Assembly (NCBI GenBank): GCA_019747615.1
Contig: JAIEQQ010000204.1
Span: 1-8,149 of the forward strand
Direction of reading: 5' to 3'
Source of the DNA: Phycisphaerales bacterium
Lineage (GTDB): Bacteria > Planctomycetota > Phycisphaerae > Phycisphaerales > UBA1924
Length of the DNA stretch: 8,149 nt
Positions 1 to 5,881 of this stretch are shown here, piece after piece. How positions within the stretch are numbered: the stretch's first letter is position 1; each line of letters starts with the position of its first letter. The notes beneath the pieces were generated by a model, which made no database searches, was not told the DNA's origin, and saw only the letters and a program-made list of their open reading frames with translations. The position numbers were made by a program, and so were the translations under genes.

Positions 1-116
1 TTTTGGCCGAAGGACGTGGGAGGTTTCAACAGAGCTGGATGAGTGCTGTGGCAGTGTTGAGAATCGCTGCCGGGCCTTGCAGCAACCGGGCGAGGCGACC
101 GCCCGTAGACTGCACC

Positions 117-698
117 ATGAGCCCCGCGACCGAAGCCGCGCAGCCCCAGAGACCGAATCGCCGAACCATCGGCCGCAAACGCCGCGCGATCGGCTGGGCG
201 ATGCTGTCACTGGGCGTGCTTGTCGTCGCGGCGTGGGCGGGATCGTGGAGGTGGACACTGCTCGGGTCCGACGGAGCCGCAGCGGTGGTGGAGGTGAGCC
301 GCGGAATCGTCATTGGGCTCCCCAACATGCGTCCGATAGCGCGGCATCATTCGGGACTCAGGATCTTTCGCCGCGACCAATCGATCGATCTTGGGTTCGC
401 GCCGCAGTGGTGGACCGGATTCGAGGTGAAAACGTTCCCTGACAGTTCTCCAGAGATCAACTTCGGGATTGGCAGCATCAGCCAAAACTTTGGTGCCGCC
501 GGGACAGAGTTCGTGCTTCTGCTCTGGCCGTTGCCGCTGGCCATCGGGCTGACCGCCGGCGCGTTCCTCCGCTCGGGCATCGTCGCGCGGCGGCGAGCAC
601 TCGCCAGCGGCTGTCCGTCCTGCGGCTACGACCTGCGCGGCCTCAGCGCAACAGCCCCGTGCCCCGAGTGCGGCAAGGCCGCGGTCAGCGCCGCGTGA
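117..698 (+). CDS. Membrane protein with C-terminal zinc ribbon (CPSCGYDLRG type), hypothetical
   Basis: Function unknown. From the ATG at 117 the protein has 193 residues. A basic N-terminus (about 1-25) is followed by a hydrophobic segment (about 25-42), a non-membrane middle with several Trp/Phe residues, a second hydrophobic segment (about 131-151), an Arg-rich stretch (158-160), and a four-cysteine zinc ribbon with Cys at 166, 169, 182 and 185. This arrangement of two membrane helices, basic stop-transfer and a short cytoplasmic zinc ribbon recurs in planctomycete proteomes (family knowledge; not searched). The inferred topology has both termini in the cytoplasm and about 90 residues outside. 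The reading frame is open to the window edge, with another ATG at 39 and a TTG at 3. I prefer 117 because it places a normal basic N-terminus before helix 1, but no clear Shine-Dalgarno supports it. It converges with the - strand P-domain gene. Confidence 0.72.
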   Translation: MSPATEAAQPQRPNRRTIGRKRRAIGWAMLSLGVLVVAAWAGSWRWTLLGSDGAAAVVEVSRGIVIGLPNMRPIARHHSGLRIFRRDQSIDLGFAPQWWTGFEVKTFPDSSPEINFGIGSISQNFGAAGTEFVLLLWPLPLAIGLTAGAFLRSGIVARRRALASGCPSCGYDLRGLSATAPCPECGKAAVSAA

Positions 699-724
699 CA
701 AGCGGTGGCCGGGAGTCTGCGGCA

Positions 725-750
725 GGCAGGCGGGACGCGGGACGCCTGCC
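725..750. terminator. GC-rich hairpin between convergent genes, putative bidirectional terminator
   Basis: The arms GGCAGGCG (725-732) and CGCCTGCC (743-750) are perfect 8-bp complements around a 10-base loop. The loop and adjoining arm contain GGGACGC twice in tandem. The hairpin starts 27 bases after the stop codon of the + strand gene and lies in the spacer where two genes converge, which suits a bidirectional terminator. No T-run follows on either side, so intrinsic termination is not proven. It could instead be a dispersed intergenic palindrome. Confidence 0.45.
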
Positions 751-762
751 CCACGGGAGCTT

Positions 763-798
763 TCAGTGGTCAGTCATCAGCCTTCAGCAGATCAGAAC
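763..798. repeat. Heptamer tandem array, TCAGNNN, five copies
   Basis: Units begin at 763, 770, 777 and 784 with exact 7-base spacing. A fifth unit begins at 792 after one extra base. The four bases TCAG are constant and the other three vary (TGG, TCA, CCT, CAG, AAC). The array is intergenic and has no open frame I can defend. In form it resembles the degenerate heptanucleotide STRR repeats described in filamentous cyanobacteria; a common origin is not implied. Confidence 0.6.
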
Positions 799-811
799 GA
801 CTGATGCCGCA

Positions 812-829
812 TGCCCAGTGCCCAGTGCC
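812..829. repeat. Heptamer tandem repeat TGCCCAG, about 2.5 copies
   Basis: Two perfect TGCCCAG units (812-818 and 819-825) are followed by a partial unit TGCC (826-829). It lies between the TCAGNNN array and the YGRTCCCT array, giving three different short-period arrays within about 110 bases. It is short enough that chance cannot be excluded in isolation. Confidence 0.4.
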
Positions 830-837
830 TTTCCCCT

Positions 838-869
838 CGATCCCTGGGTCCCTCGGTCCCTCGATCCCT
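838..869. repeat. Octamer tandem array YGRTCCCT, four copies, 3' flank of the P-domain gene
   Basis: Four contiguous 8-base units start at 838, 846, 854 and 862, each ending in TCCCT with a variable purine in the third position (the second unit begins with G rather than Y). A C-rich spacer of 14 bases separates the array from the stop codon of the - strand P-domain gene, so read on that strand the array is a purine-rich (AGGGAYCG-like) 3' untranslated segment. The same array type follows the next - strand gene upstream, at 2706-2745. Confidence 0.7.
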
Positions 870-883
870 TCCCCCCCTCCCCC

Positions 884-2569
884 TCACCTCGGCCCGAGGA
901 CGATGAAGTTCACGGGCGCGTCGGTGGCGGCGTTGAAGGTGTTGCGGACGTTAATCTGGAACGCGGTGGTGCTCACGGGGTTCACGAACACGTAGAACGA
1001 CGCGTTGAACGGCGTCACGGTGACCGTCGGCACGCCGCTGAAGGCGCTGTTGAAGTTCACGGCATACGTGCCAGGGGCGGTGCGGGCGGCGATGAAGCCG
1101 GAGCCGACGGCGGTCGTGCCGTTGGCGTTCAGCGTGCCGCGGAGCATGCGCAGGTTTTCTTCGCCGCTGGCGGCGCGGAGTTCGCCGCTGTTGCCCAGGG
1201 CGATGCTGCCGCGGACGTCGAGGAGCTGGCCAGGTGTGCTCGTACCGATGCCGACGAAGCCGTTGTCGCCGACGATGCGAAGTCGCTCGGGCTGGCCGTC
1301 ACCGGCGAAGAACTGGATGTTGCCGTTCCAGAACGATCCTGGGCTCGAATCTTCCCAAACATTGTCGCCGGCGATGATGTGGACGTCGTTGTTCAGCGAG
1401 GTGCCCACCGGCGGCACGTCGACCGCGGTGTTGGCGTTGCCCGCCACCAACCTGAGCAACCCACCCTGTGAGCCCGATTGATCCGGAATGATGGCACCGG
1501 GCGCTCGCAGCGTGAGCGAGCCGGTCTGGAGCGGACCCCGCGGCCCGCTGATGACCACGTCGCCCGTCGGAAGCGCTGTCGATCGGCCCAGGGCGCTGGC
1601 CACGCCGGCCAGGGGTGCGGCGGTGATCGGTTGCCGCGGCGTGAGGGCCACAAACGGCGCACCGGCCGGGCTGGAGATCTCAACCTGAAGCCAGGTCTGG
1701 ATATCGGCGGGCACCGGCACGCCCAGGTTCACCGGCGTGGTGAACAGGCCGTTCGTCACGGCGATGCCGCTCACCGTGACCGGCGCGGCCAGGCGGTTGC
1801 CAATGATGTTGATCGAAGGATGGCTCCAGAGGCTGAAGCGGGCGTCGATGGTGCCGGTCGTCACGCCGCCTTCGAGGCGGCCCTGGTACGTGAATGTGGA
1901 CGGGGACGACGGCGTGGGCGCCACGCCGCCGAAGTCGCCGAACTCAAGCTCCCAGCCGCCGGCGATGCTGCCTCCATCGCCACTGAAGAAATCCTGAACA
2001 AACAACCGCCATTGGCCATTGGGGCTGCCCGCGATCAATGCCCCCAGCGATCCGGCGCGGGGGATCGCGCTCGCCGGGGCGTTGAATGCCGAGCTGCCCC
2101 CGCCGGCCGCGAACGTGCCGGTGACCAGCGGCACGGGCAGCGGCGTGGTGGACTCGGCACCAAAGGTGAGCGTCAGACCAGTGACGACGCTGCTGCTGCC
2201 GCTTCGCGAGAGCAACTCGACGCCCTGGCCGCTGGGGGCCACCAGCAGCACGCTTACATCCTCCGGGTACGTGTGCCCGAAGTTCTTCAGCCGCACACGC
2301 AGGCCATTGGGCGTGCCCACAAAGCCCGCGACGTTGATCGAGCTGGGGTAGGGCGTGGCGGTGCCCGAGGTGGGAATCGTGATCGCGGCGTTGTTGCTGA
2401 AGACCTGGGCGCTGGCCGCCGCCAGCGGCAGCACCGCCAGCAGGATCACGACCAGCGCCGCAGTCCAGCCCAAGCCGAGGGCCGGTGTGAGCCGGGAGGC
2501 CCGGGGGGTGGGGGTCGGCGCGAGGGTTCTTGAAGAACGAACAACGGCGGTCGGCATCGTCGGCAACAT
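884..2569 (-). CDS. Secreted modular protein: P-domain-like module plus tail-fibre/adhesin-like C-terminus
   Basis: A 561-residue exported protein, probably a surface or extracellular binding protein. The ATG at 2569 is preceded by AGGAG with a 7-base gap, so the in-frame extension back to 2764, which reads through repeats, is not used. A long basic n-region precedes a hydrophobic segment (about 35-50) ending in ASA (52-54), a good signal-peptidase site. Residues about 55-211 resemble the P/Homo B domain of proprotein convertases (LRVRLKNFGHTYPEDVSVLL, later SPNGQWRLFVQD and GGWELEFG). Residues 225-320 form a TFTYQG...LTPRQPIT module seen in planctomycete exported proteins. Residues 437-455 carry GFVGIGTSTPGQLLDVRG, typical of phage-tail-fibre-like repeats, and 489-561 form a beta-rich end. 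There is no protease domain, so a binding role is inferred. A weak sigma-70-like pair may lie upstream (TATGCT at 2602-2597, CGGGCA at 2625-2620). Confidence 0.82.
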   Translation of the reverse strand: MLPTMPTAVVRSSRTLAPTPTPRASRLTPALGLGWTAALVVILLAVLPLAAASAQVFSNNAAITIPTSGTATPYPSSINVAGFVGTPNGLRVRLKNFGHTYPEDVSVLLVAPSGQGVELLSRSGSSSVVTGLTLTFGAESTTPLPVPLVTGTFAAGGGSSAFNAPASAIPRAGSLGALIAGSPNGQWRLFVQDFFSGDGGSIAGGWELEFGDFGGVAPTPSSPSTFTYQGRLEGGVTTGTIDARFSLWSHPSINIIGNRLAAPVTVSGIAVTNGLFTTPVNLGVPVPADIQTWLQVEISSPAGAPFVALTPRQPITAAPLAGVASALGRSTALPTGDVVISGPRGPLQTGSLTLRAPGAIIPDQSGSQGGLLRLVAGNANTAVDVPPVGTSLNNDVHIIAGDNVWEDSSPGSFWNGNIQFFAGDGQPERLRIVGDNGFVGIGTSTPGQLLDVRGSIALGNSGELRAASGEENLRMLRGTLNANGTTAVGSGFIAARTAPGTYAVNFNSAFSGVPTVTVTPFNASFYVFVNPVSTTAFQINVRNTFNAATDAPVNFIVLGPR

Positions 2570-2635
2570 GGTCAGATCTCCTGTTCGGACCCGCCCAGCA
2601 TACACCGCCAGGAAAAAAATGCCCGCTCCGCTTAG

Positions 2636-2655
2636 AAAATCCCCCCGCCGGGGGG
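2636..2655 (-). terminator. Rho-independent terminator-like hairpin after the lipoprotein gene
   Basis: On the - strand a run of C followed by GGC and a run of G (C6 at 2641-2646 against G at 2650-2655 on the + strand) forms a 6-bp all-GC stem with a three-base loop. It is followed directly by ATTTTC (2640-2635). A second, seven-base T-run lies at 2619-2613. The site is about 100 bases past the stop codon of the lipoprotein gene and about 70 bases before the next start, so it probably separates the two transcripts. The G9 tract (2650-2658) allows several registers. Confidence 0.5.
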
Positions 2656-2679
2656 GGGTGGGCGCGAGAACGACCAGAC

Positions 2680-2699
2680 CCCTGAGCTCGCGCTCAGGG
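2680..2699. terminator. Perfect 8-bp hairpin in the lipoprotein 3' region
   Basis: The arms CCCTGAGC (2680-2687) and GCTCAGGG (2692-2699) pair perfectly around the loop TCGC. It lies just beyond the octamer array and before the GC hairpin with a T-run, reading on the - strand. There is no T-run immediately after it on either strand, so it may stabilise the 3' end of the mRNA or assist termination rather than act alone. Confidence 0.45.
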
Positions 2700-2705
2700 C
2701 TCTCT

Positions 2706-2745
2706 TGATCCCTTGATCCCTTGGTCCCCCGATCCCTCGATCCCT
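2706..2745. repeat. Octamer tandem array YGRTCCCT, five copies, 3' flank of the lipoprotein gene
   Basis: Five contiguous 8-base units start at 2706, 2714, 2722, 2730 and 2738. Four fit YGRTCCCT exactly and the third ends in C (TGGTCCCC). The array begins 8 bases after the stop codon of the - strand lipoprotein gene. It matches the array at 838-869 in unit, period, orientation and position relative to the preceding gene. Confidence 0.72.
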
Positions 2746-2753
2746 TCCCCCAT

Positions 2754-4118
2754 TCACCGCACAATCACCGCGCCATGCGGCATGCTGCCCACGCCGACGG
2801 TGAAATCGGCCTTGAGCAGATCGCCGGCGCGATCGCCGCGGCCGGCTTGCAGCGTGTAGAACACCAGTTCGCCATCGGCGCCAGCGCCCGCCGCGGCGCT
2901 GACGCGTGAGACGACGACCGCGCCCTTGTCTGCGGTGAGCGTGACGCCCATCGGAATACCGCCGGCATCAACCTCTCGCACGCCGCCGAACTGGCCATCG
3001 CTCGAGAGGTTGATCAGGCTGACGATGCCGCCAGCCCCCGCGCTGGTCCCGGCGCGGGCGCTGGTCACAATGACGCTGCCACCGCTGATTGCAAGACCCG
3101 TGGGCGAGATGCCCGCCGCGGCTCGCCCGAGCACGCTGTGATTCGCCTGCGCGACCTCGCGCCCGTCGGCACCCGGCGTCATCGTCGCGTCGCGCTCGAA
3201 GCGGATGCTCGCGACGCTGCCGGGCGTCGGTGCGCCGCCCGTAAAGCCCTGCGACACGACGACGAAGGTGTCGCCATCATCAGTAAACGCGCCGAAGGCG
3301 GGCGTCTGGTCGGTATCGCCAAGCGAAACCGCGCCGCCCCAAGGTGCCAAGCCCAATCCGCCACCACTCTGATCGACCTCAAAGAACGCGACGCTCTTGG
3401 ACGCCGAGAGCACCACCGCCAGGAACCGGCCCGACGGATGCCACGCGACGGAGTACGCCGCGGTGTTCTCAGCAAGCCCAAGGTCCGCCAAGCTCCACGC
3501 CGCGGCGCTGCTCAGCGCTCCCCCCTCAACCCGCGCGATCGCGATCTGTGCGCCCTGCTTGTCGCACGCCACCGCCAGCAAGTTGCCCATCGGGCTCAAC
3601 GCGATCGCCCGCGGCTTCAGCCCCATCATCGACATCGTGCCGATCTTCGGCGCCATCGGGTCCGCAAGATCCACCGACACCACGCCATCGCCGGTGCCCT
3701 GCCACGACGCCGGCGTCGGGCCCTTGCCGCTGATTACAAACGCCGCGTCGCCTATCGCCGAAATCGCGACGACGCCCGGATGCCCGGCCATCGTGTTCGC
3801 TACCGGCAACTGCGCAAAGCTCGTATCCCACTGCGCCACGCCTGCGGCGCTGTCAGCGATCGGCAACCGAATCAGCGTCAGCGCATCAGTACCCTTCGCC
3901 GCCCCCCCCACCGCCCCCGCCGCGGCGTCGCCATCGCCCAGCGTCGCGATGTATCGCCCGGCGATCGAGGCCGCCGTCGGCGCCGCCGCCTGCTCAGCAG
4001 AGCGACCGGCGCAGCCGCTGAGCGACCCGGCCAGCAGCACCATGGCCAAGCCCGTGACACACGGGCGCGTGAGGAGAAGACGGGTGGTCGAGCGGACGCG
4101 GATCGTGCGGTTGGTCAT
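2754..4118 (-). CDS. Lipoprotein, lactonase-like (YVTN-type) beta-propeller
   Basis: A 454-residue protein with a lipoprotein signal: basic start, hydrophobic stretch (about 21-33) and lipobox LSGC with the lipidated Cys at 36. The mature part shows repeated beta-propeller blades of the pattern small-hydrophobic...SPxGxxLAVA: KPRAIALSPMGNLLAVA (169-185), AYSVAWHPSGRFLAVV (221-236), FGAFTDDGDTFVVV (275-288), PTGLAISGGSVIVTSA (339-354), IPMGVTLTADKGAVVV (388-403) and MPHGAVIV (446-453). This fits the seven-bladed lactonase/YVTN family. Enzymatic activity cannot be assumed, because many members are structural or binding proteins; no catalytic set was assigned. The start at 4118 has AGGGA seven bases upstream. 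The protein is probably anchored in a periplasmic-facing membrane. A run of eight C (3902-3909) lies inside the coding sequence, in the Gly-rich part at residues 70-73. The next gene on the strand is the exported P-domain protein, 184 bases away. Confidence 0.85.
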   Translation of the reverse strand: MTNRTIRVRSTTRLLLTRPCVTGLAMVLLAGSLSGCAGRSAEQAAAPTAASIAGRYIATLGDGDAAAGAVGGAAKGTDALTLIRLPIADSAAGVAQWDTSFAQLPVANTMAGHPGVVAISAIGDAAFVISGKGPTPASWQGTGDGVVSVDLADPMAPKIGTMSMMGLKPRAIALSPMGNLLAVACDKQGAQIAIARVEGGALSSAAAWSLADLGLAENTAAYSVAWHPSGRFLAVVLSASKSVAFFEVDQSGGGLGLAPWGGAVSLGDTDQTPAFGAFTDDGDTFVVVSQGFTGGAPTPGSVASIRFERDATMTPGADGREVAQANHSVLGRAAAGISPTGLAISGGSVIVTSARAGTSAGAGGIVSLINLSSDGQFGGVREVDAGGIPMGVTLTADKGAVVVSRVSAAAGAGADGELVFYTLQAGRGDRAGDLLKADFTVGVGSMPHGAVIVR

Positions 4119-4154
4119 GGCGGTGTCCCTGTCAGGTGTGCGAGCGATTGGAAC

Positions 4155-4171
4155 TCTCAGCGTAGCCGAGA
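4155..4171. other. Hairpin in the spacer between the pseudouridine synthase and lipoprotein genes
   Basis: Arms TCTCAGC (4155-4161) and GCCGAGA (4165-4171) pair over seven positions around GTA, with one G-U wobble in the - strand RNA. It lies about 70 bases past the pseudouridine synthase stop codon. No T-run follows, so it is a weak terminator candidate. It overlaps the possible -10 element of the lipoprotein gene. Confidence 0.3.
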
Positions 4172-4188
4172 AACCCCCGAACTCGCAA
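4159..4188 (-). promoter_or_regulatory. Possible weak sigma-70-type promoter for the lipoprotein gene
   Basis: On the - strand TTGCGA (4188-4183) and TACGCT (4164-4159) stand 18 bases apart, with 4/6 and 3/6 matches to the -35 and -10 consensus. The pair is about 40 bases upstream of the start codon. The -35 lies inside the AACTCKC repeat, and such matches arise easily by chance, so this is tentative. Confidence 0.22.
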
Positions 4189-4197
4189 CTCTCAACA
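4180..4197. repeat. Heptamer repeat AACTCKC, two full copies and a partial third
   Basis: AACTCGC (4180-4186) and AACTCTC (4187-4193) are adjacent, followed by AACA. An isolated AACTCTC also occurs at 4152-4158. All lie in the 125-bp spacer upstream of the lipoprotein gene. This is a third heptamer family in the window, but short. Confidence 0.4.
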
Positions 4198-4243
4198 GCC
4201 GCGGCTCATCCGGCCCAAGCCACCGCGCCCGACGCCTCATGTC

Positions 4244-5740
4244 TCACGCCAGGAGGCCGTCAATCGTCAGCACTCGTCCGGGAACGTCCGCCGGCTCCTC
4301 GGCACCCGGCAGGCTTCGCATTGCGCTCAACAGCGATCGCAGATCCGGCGCAAGCGGCGCGACGAACCGAAGCGCCGCGTTCGTCGTCGGGTGCCTGATC
4401 TTCAGCATCGCCGCGTGCAGCGCGACGCGCCCGATTCCCGGCCAACCGCCGCCGCCGGCTGTCCCGCCATCACCCGCCATCAGCACGCCGCCGTACATGT
4501 CATCGCCCAGCAGCGGGTGGCCGTGGTGCGCGCAGTGAACGCGGATCTGGTGCGTGCGCCCGGTCTTGAGTTCGATCTCCAGTAGCGTGGCCCACATCCG
4601 CCCCTCGGGCGCGCCGGTTGAATCGAATCGCGCCCGGTCGCGTTCGTTCGTCGCCGGGATCGTGAAGTAGCCCAAGACCCGCGCGATCGTGATCGCCGGT
4701 TTGCCGCCCGGATCATGCCGCACGATCTGCTTCTCGCGATGGCCCTTCTCTCTCGAAATCGAAGGGCCCATCGGCTCGTCGAACGTCGTGGCCAATCGCT
4801 CGACGCGCCCGTGAACCGCCGCGACGTACCGCTTATCTACGCTGCGAAGCTCAAACTGCCGCGCGACCTGCCAGTGGGCCTGCTCGGTTTTGGCAAACAC
4901 GATCGCGCCCGATGTCTGCCGGTCCAGCCGATGGATCACACCCGGCCTGGCCAGTTCCTTGCCCACATCGCTCAGCTTGCCCCCGGCGACCGCGCCCTGC
5001 CCGTGCGCAAAGTGGTGCGCCAGCGCGTTGATCATCGTCCCCTTGTTGTGCGATCTCGCCGGATGAACGATGATGTCCGGCGACTTGTTCACCACGATCA
5101 GATGCTCATCTTCGAACATCACGTCCAGCGGGATCGCCTCCGGCTGGACCACCGCGCTCGGCGGCGGCGGGATCAGCACCTCCACCAAGCTCCCCTCGCG
5201 CAACATCGTCGAGCTCTTGGCCTCGCGACCGTTCACCGTCACCCCGCCCGCCTCGATCACCGCCTGCAGCTTCGCGCGGCTCATGAACGTGATCCGATCC
5301 ACCAAGTACCTATCCAGCCGCTTGTTCAAGTCCCGCTTCAGCTTGAACCGCACCCGCTGCGGCGCAATCTCATCATCGCCCGCCTCCTCATCGGCGCCAC
5401 CACCAACGGCAGCACCGACGCCCCGCTCGCTCGCGTCGCCCACGGCCACATCGCTGGCATCGCCGAGATAGTCCTCGTCCACGATCGCCTTGCCCGGGTC
5501 CGCGTGCGCTTCGCGCTTGGCCCGAAGCCCCTCTTCCGCAGCGCGATAGAGCGCCCGCTTGTCCACCTTGCCCCCCGGCAAAATCAACTCGCTCGTCCGC
5601 GGACGGTCGTACGCCTCTCCGCGAGTCTCGCCGCGGGGTGCGTCAACAGATTCAAGGTGATCACCGGGGCCAGAGCGATCATCGCCCGGCGTCTGGACCG
5701 GCTTGCCCTCGCGCCGTGGCCCTTTGCGTTTCATGGTCAT
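4244..5740 (-). CDS. RluA-family 23S rRNA pseudouridine synthase (RluC/RluD type) with long N-terminal extension
   Basis: Converts specific uridines in 23S rRNA to pseudouridine in the cytoplasm. An S4 RNA-binding domain spans about 137-190 (LNKRLDRYLV...VTVNGREAKSSTMLREG). The catalytic domain follows: IVVNKSPDIIVHPA (214-227), motif II HRLDRQTSG (270-278) with the catalytic Asp at 273, KRYVAAVHG (303-311), and LKTGRTHQIRVH...GHPLLGDDMYGG (391-418), all typical of the RluC/RluD branch. The 498 residues compare with roughly 320 for usual members. The excess is a charged, probably disordered N-terminus (about 1-130, Asp/Glu/Gly-rich near 88-125), loop insertions near 318-382, and a Gly-rich insert near 421-437. 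Two starts are possible, ATG 5740 and ATG 5734. The AGGA at 5747-5744 is 3 bases from the first and 9 from the second, so 5734 is at least as likely. Which uridines are modified cannot be read from sequence. Confidence 0.93.
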   Translation of the reverse strand: MTMKRKGPRREGKPVQTPGDDRSGPGDHLESVDAPRGETRGEAYDRPRTSELILPGGKVDKRALYRAAEEGLRAKREAHADPGKAIVDEDYLGDASDVAVGDASERGVGAAVGGGADEEAGDDEIAPQRVRFKLKRDLNKRLDRYLVDRITFMSRAKLQAVIEAGGVTVNGREAKSSTMLREGSLVEVLIPPPPSAVVQPEAIPLDVMFEDEHLIVVNKSPDIIVHPARSHNKGTMINALAHHFAHGQGAVAGGKLSDVGKELARPGVIHRLDRQTSGAIVFAKTEQAHWQVARQFELRSVDKRYVAAVHGRVERLATTFDEPMGPSISREKGHREKQIVRHDPGGKPAITIARVLGYFTIPATNERDRARFDSTGAPEGRMWATLLEIELKTGRTHQIRVHCAHHGHPLLGDDMYGGVLMAGDGGTAGGGGWPGIGRVALHAAMLKIRHPTTNAALRFVAPLAPDLRSLLSAMRSLPGAEEPADVPGRVLTIDGLLA

Positions 5741-5747
5741 CGTTCCT

Positions 5748-5778
5748 GCGGAGATTCCGCGTGCGCCCTTGGGCGCAC
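5748..5778 (-). promoter_or_regulatory. Two hairpins directly before the pseudouridine synthase ribosome binding site
   Basis: GTGCGCC (5761-5767) pairs with GGCGCAC (5772-5778) around a four-base loop. Immediately next to it GCGGA (5748-5752) pairs with TCCGC (5756-5760) around GAT. On the - strand the second hairpin ends at the base just before the AGGA Shine-Dalgarno (5747-5744). They could be a terminator for the upstream membrane-protein gene (no T-run) or a structure that affects ribosome access. The remainder of this 141-bp spacer shows no RNA gene. Confidence 0.35.
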
Positions 5779-5881
5779 CTTCGCCCGCACCGCTCGCCCG
5801 TCACTCTTGCCATGCCGAGTGCGCTGTCAGGGCGAATCCGCGGAGCTCGCCAAAGAACGCGGATCTGCCCGCGTCCGTCGC

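Noticed and set aside
763..869. CRISPR-like array
   Set aside because: Units are 7-8 bases without spacers and with variable positions; no cas gene is present.
1478..2533. + strand open frame of 351 codons
   Set aside because: Antisense to the P-domain gene, composition is biased to Arg/Gly/Ala, no domain seen.
2570..2764. N-terminal extension of the P-domain gene back to the ATG at 2764
   Set aside because: It would translate the octamer array, the hairpins and the terminator-like site, and overlap the end of the lipoprotein gene. The ATG at 2569 has a strong AGGAG at good spacing and gives a normal signal peptide.
3138..4538. Long + strand open frame of 466 codons
   Set aside because: Antisense to the lipoprotein and pseudouridine synthase genes, Arg/Ala/Pro-rich with no recognisable domain; typical shadow frame in GC-rich DNA.
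5741..5881. tRNA or small RNA gene in the 141-bp spacer
   Set aside because: Only two short hairpins are seen; no cloverleaf, T-loop or terminator with a T-run.
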